DNA from: Candidatus Ruthia sp. Plio_17_S18
Lineage (GTDB): Bacteria > Pseudomonadota > Gammaproteobacteria > PS1 > Pseudothioglobaceae
DNA length: 64,000 nt
Reading direction: 5' to 3'
Assembly: GCA_021730105.1 (NCBI GenBank)
Contig: CP072538.1
Span: 744,001 to 808,000 of the forward strand
Shown here: positions 58,386-64,000 of the stretch, in pieces
How positions within the stretch are numbered: the stretch's first letter is position 1
Layout of the letters: each line of letters begins with the position of its first letter
Made by a program: the position numbers and the translations under genes
Notes under the pieces: model-generated
What the model was told of the DNA's origin: nothing
Database searches by the model: none
What the model saw: only the letters and a program-made list of their open reading frames with translations

Positions 58386-59036
58386 TTAACTAATGGTCAA
58401 CTGACTATTTTCAATGACCCCTACTTTATCAGCAAAAATAGTCGCTTCATGTTTGTCGTGTGTTACTAGAATGGAAGTAACGTTGGTTTTTTTTACAATA
58501 TCTCTGACTTGCAACACTAGTTGTTTTTGAAGGTTCTTATCTAAACTAGAAAACGGTTCATCCAATAATAATAATTTTGGCGATGGTGCCAATGCACGAG
58601 CCAAGGCAACACGCTGTTGCTCGCCACCTGACAGCTGGTGTGGGTATTTTTTCTCGAAACCCTCTAAGCCAATCATCAAAAGCAACTCCTCAACCCTTAC
58701 TTTTTGTTCGCTATTTGATAAATGATGAATACCAAAAGCAATGTTTTTTTGAACATTCATATGCGGGAATAACGCATAATCTTGAAACACCATTCCTATT
58801 TCTCTTAATTCTGGTGCTATCTTATGTATGCCACTACTAGATAATTGCTTGCCATCTAAAATTACTTGTCCACTTTGAACCTCATCAAGACCTGCAATAA
58901 ATCTAAGTGCTGAGCTTTTTCCACTACCACTATCACCTGTTAATGCAAAAATATCACCTGTAGCAAGGCTTAAATCAAATTCATTTAAAACTTGAGTGGT
59001 TTGATAAGCAATTGATAAATTGTTAACTGATAGCAT
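58386..59036 (-). CDS. fbpC: Iron(III) ABC transporter ATP-binding protein
   Basis: 216 residues. Walker A is LTGDSGSGKSSALRFIAGL, the signature LSGGEQQRVALARALAPSP, Walker B LLLLDEPFSSLD, and the H-loop ILVTHDKHEA. It lacks the C-terminal regulatory domain of longer FbpC proteins, ending soon after the catalytic core. First gene of the iron uptake set and preceded by its own Fur box. Confidence 0.9.
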   Translation of the reverse strand: MLSVNNLSIAYQTTQVLNEFDLSLATGDIFALTGDSGSGKSSALRFIAGLDEVQSGQVILDGKQLSSSGIHKIAPELREIGMVFQDYALFPHMNVQKNIAFGIHHLSNSEQKVRVEELLLMIGLEGFEKKYPHQLSGGEQQRVALARALAPSPKLLLLDEPFSSLDKNLQKQLVLQVRDIVKKTNVTSILVTHDKHEATIFADKVGVIENSQLTIS

Positions 59037-59047
59037 TTAATAAAAAA

Positions 59048-59068
59048 ATGATAATGATTAACATCATT
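59048..59068 (-). promoter_or_regulatory. Fur box upstream of fbpC
   Basis: The stretch beginning GATAATGATTAACATCATT matches the 19-base Fur consensus at about 15 positions. It lies 12-32 bases before the fbpC start, where Fur would block transcription under iron-replete conditions. Confidence 0.7.
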
Positions 59069-59097
59069 ATATAAGATAACTAAAAATAATTCCATGA

Positions 59098-60825
59098 TTA
59101 ACTAACCTTACAAAAAGACTTTAACGGTATTCTCTTATTGTTATCAATATCAGCCATGACCGTGTCAAAATCCTCTGGCTCCACTACTAAAAACTGCCCC
59201 ATCATGCCCGCATCCTCATGTTCTAATATGTGGCAATGGTACATATAAGGATATTGAGTATCGGCGTAATGGTCAAATTTAGCAATCACTCGCACGGTTT
59301 CTTCTGGCATTAGTAGTACAGTGTCTTTCCAGCCACGCTCATTTGCATTAGGTGGGGTTGGGTCCGAACCATCACCTTGTTCTCTATCAAGAATTTGAAA
59401 CTGAATGTCATGAATATGAAAAGGATGTGTGGTGTGTGCACCATTGGTAATTCGCCAAATTTCAACATCACCTTTTTTAACCACTTCATTAATCACACTC
59501 ATGTCCATTTGCATGCCATTAATTAAATGCAACATATGCTCGCCTTCAAGCGCAATACCGTTGATGGTTTTAAACATGGAAGTGAACACTCGTCTGTTAA
59601 TTCTAAAACCACTCATGACTGTTAATCCAAAATGCCTAGTTTTAACGGCATCTGATGCTTTTAATCGGATTATTTTAGTGAGTTTACCAGGAATTTTTTT
59701 AACAGCATTGGAACTACTTGATTGATTAACATGGACACTCATAATATCAAAATTGACTTTGTCTAGCGCATCTACTGAATGCGACAGACGACCTGTGCCG
59801 CCTACTTTAAATGGTCCACCAAACTGATGTCCATTAAGCTTTTGTTTGTCATAATATTCAGCACTAAAACTTTTTAGTCGTAAGACTTTTCCATTACTTT
59901 TGCCCAAATCAAGCAAAATTTCAACGCGTTCTGCAGGACCTAATAACACCCGAGTAAGCGGCACTGGTTTTTCTAAAAAACCACCATCACTAGCAATTTG
60001 ATAAAACCGAATGTCACCTTCAAAGCCCAAATTGTAAATTCTTGCATTAGAACCATTGAGTATTCTCAATCTAATCACTTGGGCATGTACATTTAAAATA
60101 GGTACGGGCCTGCCATTCACCAAAATTGTATGCCCTTTCATGCCACCTGATTTATCAAAATCTCCCTTATTTAAATAAAGCAATTGAGCGTCTTCATCAA
60201 ACCGCCTATCTTGAATCACCGCGGGCAAATCATCGACACCATAGGTTTTAGGAATGTCTAATGATTTGGATATTTTATCATCAATTAAGAAAAAACCCGC
60301 CATACCTTTATACACTTGCTCACCCGTATAACCCTCAAGATGTGGGTGGTACCACTGGGTTGAGGCTAATTGATTGATACGCCAGCTGGTTTTCCCCGTT
60401 TTACTAGGTGGAATAATTTGATACGGGCCGCCATCTTCTTTGGATGGCAAATGTAATCCATGAAAATGCGTGGTGGTGTTGACTGATAAATGATTGGTTA
60501 TTTCAAAACCCACATCATCTGTATTATTCACCCGAATAGTTGGGCCTAAAAGGCTATCACCATAACCCAATACATACGTTAATTTGCCTTTAAAAATTTC
60601 TGTTGTGTTGTGATTAATTGAAAATTTAAAGATTTTTTTACCATTAATAATTTCAGGCTCAATGAGTGGCGGTACAACAAAAGCTCTATTTGCATAGTCA
60701 GGTAGGATTAATTTGGCAGATTTTTTATCACCACAGCCTATCGCCAAAGCGCTACTAGCCAATATGGATGTTTTAATAAAATATCTACGTTTCATTGTTC
60801 TCTTTTTAGTCTTTGAAATTGACAT
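59098..60825 (-). CDS. Tat-exported multicopper oxidase
   Basis: 575 residues (565 if ATG 60795 is used, MKRRYFIKTS). A twin-arginine signal (RRYFIKTSILASSALAIGC) ends in a possible lipobox Cys. All four copper-ligand motifs are complete: THFHGLHLP, QWYHPHLEG, HPFHIHDIQFQIL and MYHCHILEHEDAGMM. The family is CueO/CotA/bilirubin-oxidase like. Periplasmic copper or ferrous-iron oxidation is plausible; next to the Fur-controlled ferric transporter, oxidation of Fe(II) before uptake is an inference. Confidence 0.92.
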   Translation of the reverse strand: MSISKTKKRTMKRRYFIKTSILASSALAIGCGDKKSAKLILPDYANRAFVVPPLIEPEIINGKKIFKFSINHNTTEIFKGKLTYVLGYGDSLLGPTIRVNNTDDVGFEITNHLSVNTTTHFHGLHLPSKEDGGPYQIIPPSKTGKTSWRINQLASTQWYHPHLEGYTGEQVYKGMAGFFLIDDKISKSLDIPKTYGVDDLPAVIQDRRFDEDAQLLYLNKGDFDKSGGMKGHTILVNGRPVPILNVHAQVIRLRILNGSNARIYNLGFEGDIRFYQIASDGGFLEKPVPLTRVLLGPAERVEILLDLGKSNGKVLRLKSFSAEYYDKQKLNGHQFGGPFKVGGTGRLSHSVDALDKVNFDIMSVHVNQSSSSNAVKKIPGKLTKIIRLKASDAVKTRHFGLTVMSGFRINRRVFTSMFKTINGIALEGEHMLHLINGMQMDMSVINEVVKKGDVEIWRITNGAHTTHPFHIHDIQFQILDREQGDGSDPTPPNANERGWKDTVLLMPEETVRVIAKFDHYADTQYPYMYHCHILEHEDAGMMGQFLVVEPEDFDTVMADIDNNKRIPLKSFCKVS

Positions 60826-60927
60826 ACTACTACAAAATATGATATAAAATGTTTGCTTTTTATTTGCTTATAAATAGCAGTACAAGGGGAAAATAATAAA
60901 CCTTGTAGGCTTTTGAAAGTTTTTTAT

Positions 60928-61752
60928 CTACGTCCTTTCTAAGCCAAATTTAATATTAGTTACATTTTTTGAAAGGGTTAATGTGCCAAATAGATAATCC
61001 AAGATTGACAAAAAACCACCAAAATTGGTATTAACATGGTTTTTGGAATAGTGAATTTGATGTTGTAGCGGAGAAATTAAAAATCGCTCAACCGCATTGC
61101 CAAAACCTAATTTAATATGTGAATGCCTTAGGTTAGATCCTAACAATGAAAACATAAAAGCAAATAAATTAGCTCCTAAAATATAATAAACACCCACCAA
61201 ACTACCAAATAAAAATACAAAAACACCTGTCACAAAACCAATAACGCAAGCCAAACAACAAAGATTCCACAGGATGCACTCGATAAAACGTCAATGGATT
61301 TAAAACCTTGGCACGGTGGTGCACTTTATGAAACGCTCACAACCATGGGTACAAAGTGCAATAGGCGATGTAACCAATAGCGGGTGAAGTCGCTTAAAAT
61401 AAATAAACTAAGTATAAATAGTACCATCACTTGCGCATAAGAAAAGCCATCTATGCGTACAAAATCGTATTGATCTAATAAAGTAATATTAACAAATAAT
61501 GCCACTTCTTTAGCGCTCATTAGTATTGACAAAATAACCATAACTTTAAAAAATACAGAAAACATGAAATAGCCATAATCCAATAAACTAGAGTGGTGTA
61601 GACACAGTTTTTTTGACAAAACAATACGCTTTTGTTTTGTATGGTGCTTTAAAAAAATAAAAGTAATCACCAGTTAACTTAACCAAAATAGCCAATAAAT
61701 TCGCTTATGTGGGTTTATTAAATATTCAAGTGGATTAATCGCCATCAGCATC
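60928..61752 (-). pseudogene. Fatty acid hydroxylase/sterol desaturase family protein, broken
   Basis: Start near 61752 (MLMAINPLEYLINPHKRIYW), an in-frame TAA, then VITFIFLKHHTKQKRIV and membrane helices with the first His motif DFTRYWLHRLLHFVP. The frame then changes; FHKVHHRAKVLNPLTFYRVH carries the second His box after a TGA. Another change leads to VIGFVTGVFVFLFGSLVG and the last box FLISPLQHQIHYSKNHVN. The eight-His di-iron pattern is that of integral membrane hydroxylases. Four lesions. Confidence 0.8.
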
Positions 61753-61858
61753 CAATACCTTAGAGACAAACCCCAGTCTGTCCATTAAAGAAATATAATA
61801 AGTTTACATAAGCCTATTGGTTGGTTGATATAAGCGCTTACCCTTGTTATGAATAAAA

Positions 61859-62694
61859 TCAAACTTCGTTCGCATTAGCAATGGCATTATTTAATGCACT
61901 AATGGCCTGATCAATCTCTTTGCTTGTTTTAAATTGGCGTGCAATATCGCCAAAATCTTGATAATCTGATGAATTAATAACCTGAGATTGAGTTACCAGA
62001 ATGGCTTTAACGGCATTCATGTTATTGCCATTAATTGCGTATTCTGCCCTATGATTGTTTGGTATATTTTTACATTTCTTACTCAAACCAGCCCACACCA
62101 CCAATGCGCCACTCTTTAAGTTTATAAGTGCCATCAACCAAAGTATTTAGCAAAATTGAACTGGCGTATTGCTCGCTTTCAAGAAATTTTGACTAATGTG
62201 CCTTATAACCATTTAGAATTTCAGACAAATAATTTTTGATTGATTTAGTAATCATTAACGCCATATTTTTGACCCTTTGATGGGACAAATCTTTTGTAAA
62301 AAGTATATATTATAAGGCGTTAATGGTTTTATGTGAATGCTTATACATAGCACTAGATAGAACATAGTTATTATTACTAATTAAATCTAGTTGAGATTTG
62401 ATCTTCTCATTATTGCCATGAAATATATCAATGTATCTTGGTGTGTCTAAATAATCCTCATTTAAATCACCCAATAAATAAGTGATTTCGACTTTTTTCC
62501 AACTTGGAACTAAGTTACCAAATTGCCTTTTAACGGCTGTCTGATTAGGTTGGTTAATACTACCAATCAACAACTCAGCATTTGTAATAGCTGATACAGC
62601 ATTAACAATAATAACCTGGTTAAAGAATTTTTCGCCCACTGCATTTAAACCAACCGACACAAGCAAAAAAAACAATCGACATCAAGTATTTCAT
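61859..62694 (-). pseudogene. Imelysin (peptidase M75) family protein, broken
   Basis: ATG 62694 begins MKYLMSIVFF, and a missing T in a T-run shifts the frame to LLVSVGLNAVGEKFFN. It continues WKKVEITYLLGDLNEDYLD, TPRYIDIFHGNNEKIKSQLD and HKTINAL, then TAA where a Glu is expected, then YILFTKDLSHQRVKNMALM, a TAG, and SEQYASSILLNTLVDGTYKL. A last shift gives LSKKCKNIPNNHRAEYAING and the end at 61859. Imelysins are periplasmic iron-regulated proteins commonly beside di-haem oxidoreductases, as here. Confidence 0.82.
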
Positions 62695-62703
62695 CAATTC
62701 GCC

Positions 62704-64000
62704 CTATATTTCATTCAAAAATTGTAGTATTTTACCCCTACTACTAATAGGTAAATTCATAAACAAAGTTTTAGACTTTTCAGCCTCACCGCCATGCCAA
62801 AGGATTGCTTGTTCAAGGTTACGTGCACGACCATCATGCAAAAAATTCTTATTATCTTTGAGTATTAAAGCGACCCTGCCCAGTTTCCATAATGGTGGTG
62901 TACGCCATTCACTACCTAAGGCATCAAACTCTGAACGAGAATCTGCCAAATCCTTACCCATATCATGCAATAGAAAATCACTATATGGATATATAGTAGT
63001 CTTGGGTAGTAAGTAACTTGGAACGTGGCATTGCGAACAGCCAATTTCAGAGAACAGTCTTTGCCCTTGATGCTCTGTAACAATAGATTGTGGCAGTTTT
63101 AAGTGTGTCAAATAGTAACTAATGGCGCTTAATCTTTGTGCTGTCAGCTCATGCTTTTCCCCATCTTTTGAAGCGTTAATACATGCAACTTGTATTGGCG
63201 TACACGACTGATGTTCATGAATAGGATTAGTCAAACCCATATCATTAATAGCAGCATTGGCTGATTGATGCTTTACCGTTGGCGCAGAGGCCTTCCAAGT
63301 ATAGCGACCAATCTCCACTTGCTTGGTTTGACTTGACCAAACCCGATTGGCTTTGCCAGAAATACCATCATGATTAGCGTCATTCACATCTTCATTGGAT
63401 AGAATTTGCGCATCAGTAATTTGTTCTAACAAACCCAATCCCACAAGTGCTGGTGCAATCCTAGCGCTGACAATTGTATTAGGATGTAAATCGCCATAAC
63501 CCAAATTTTTTAACTTAATTGTTGGTTGTTGCAAGGTAATAGTAGCGCCATCAGGATAATGAATATCTTTAGTTGAATAATGTATCACGGGCTTGGCTTC
63601 AAAAGGCACACCTAACACACCATTAATACTAATTTGAGCGCCATAACTTGGCTCAGGAATAAAGCCAATTTTGGCCGTCATACGCTGATGTTCATCGGTG
63701 CCATTGGACGATATAGACAAGCGTATCACATGCGACCTATCAACAATATTGTTTGCTGCAAATACCTTGCCACTACCATTTTTTGCATGACAATTAACAC
63801 AAGTATTAGCACTAAATAATGGGCCTAACCCATCACGTGCTGTCGTTGCAGAAGGTGCTTGAACCCAAGGAATGTTAAAAAAACTTTTGCCTAAAATAAA
63901 CTCATCCACCTCATCATTATTTAAGTTAAACTGAATTTGTGTAAAAGATTGGTTTAATATTTGGGCTGGTAAATCTTCCAAGCCATTAGCAAAAACCCTT
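62704..64000 (-). CDS. Di-haem oxidoreductase (cytochrome c peroxidase-like, DHOR family), N-terminus beyond window
   Basis: At least 432 residues, open to the right edge (an upstream TTG at 63981 is not the true start). Two haem c sites are visible, ANTCVNCHAKNGSG and EIGCSQCHVPSYLL. Further family sequence includes NPIHEHQSCTPIQVACINAS and FLHDGRARNLEQAILWHGGE. Proteins of this COG3488 type are periplasmic and usually adjacent to imelysin genes, probably in iron handling. Intact in this window, ten bases ahead of the broken imelysin gene. Confidence 0.87.
   Translation of the reverse strand, partial: RVFANGLEDLPAQILNQSFTQIQFNLNNDEVDEFILGKSFFNIPWVQAPSATTARDGLGPLFSANTCVNCHAKNGSGKVFAANNIVDRSHVIRLSISSNGTDEHQRMTAKIGFIPEPSYGAQISINGVLGVPFEAKPVIHYSTKDIHYPDGATITLQQPTIKLKNLGYGDLHPNTIVSARIAPALVGLGLLEQITDAQILSNEDVNDANHDGISGKANRVWSSQTKQVEIGRYTWKASAPTVKHQSANAAINDMGLTNPIHEHQSCTPIQVACINASKDGEKHELTAQRLSAISYYLTHLKLPQSIVTEHQGQRLFSEIGCSQCHVPSYLLPKTTIYPYSDFLLHDMGKDLADSRSEFDALGSEWRTPPLWKLGRVALILKDNKNFLHDGRARNLEQAILWHGGEAEKSKTLFMNLPISSRGKILQFLNEI

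Overview
The window is AT-rich bacterial chromosome. Its content points to a sulfur-oxidising, CO2-fixing gammaproteobacterium of the SUP05/Thioglobus type, most likely a gill symbiont of a deep-sea bivalve. The grounds are gammaproteobacterial housekeeping order (hisS-yfgM-der; ung-pdxB), a form I RuBisCO operon with cbbQ/cbbO and a divergent cbbR, an assimilatory nitrate/nitrite cluster with a full molybdenum-cofactor gene set, and an N-terminal fragment of an SpvB/YD-repeat toxin-type protein. Species identity is inference; no rRNA or tRNA gene was recognised.

Layout. 1-0.8 kb: remains of an SpvB-type secreted protein and a small upstream gene. 0.9-8.6 kb: hisS, yfgM, der, a dead M48 peptidase, pyrG, msbA. 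8.6-16.6 kb: a minus-strand block whose downstream genes (aldehyde dehydrogenase, thiamine-diphosphate enzyme) are intact, while the upstream ones (glutamate-synthase-like FMN protein, DoxX, DUF2063, DUF692, rhodanese, DUF2892) and a divergent ECF sigma/anti-sigma pair are broken. 16.6-17.5 kb: a broken DUF1566 protein. 17.6-22.2 kb: a compact intact minus-strand cluster (PLP decarboxylase, cysteine-dioxygenase-like cupin, two ATP-grasp ligases, a VTT membrane protein, a small membrane protein), the best candidate for an undescribed pathway. 22.2-27.4 kb: small metabolic and envelope genes, ung and pdxB. 27.4-29.3 kb: decayed exported and cadherin/FISUMP surface proteins with a perfect 240-bp inverted repeat.

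29.8-44.1 kb: nasA-like nitrate reductase, PP2C-kinase fusion, nitrate transporter and nirB, with a leader containing an intrinsic terminator; then moaE, mobA, moeA, moaC, moaA, moaD and mog, interrupted by dead HPP and narG genes. 44.1-51.1 kb: a dead cnoX/ybbN-like gene, then cbbO, cbbQ, a small conserved gene, cbbS, cbbL and cbbR. 51.1-54.1 kb: remnants of groES-groEL, a TauE/SafE exporter and purU. 54-55.3 kb: argJ. 55.6-59.1 kb: a Fur-box-associated iron(III) ABC transporter. 59.1-64 kb: a Tat-exported multicopper oxidase, dead fatty-acid-hydroxylase and imelysin genes, and a di-haem oxidoreductase running off the right edge.

The overall picture is carbon fixation plus nitrate assimilation kept intact, with roughly twenty accessory genes in early to middle decay by single-base indels, nonsense changes and deletions. 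Housekeeping genes contain no such lesions, so the decay is more likely biological than sequencing error.
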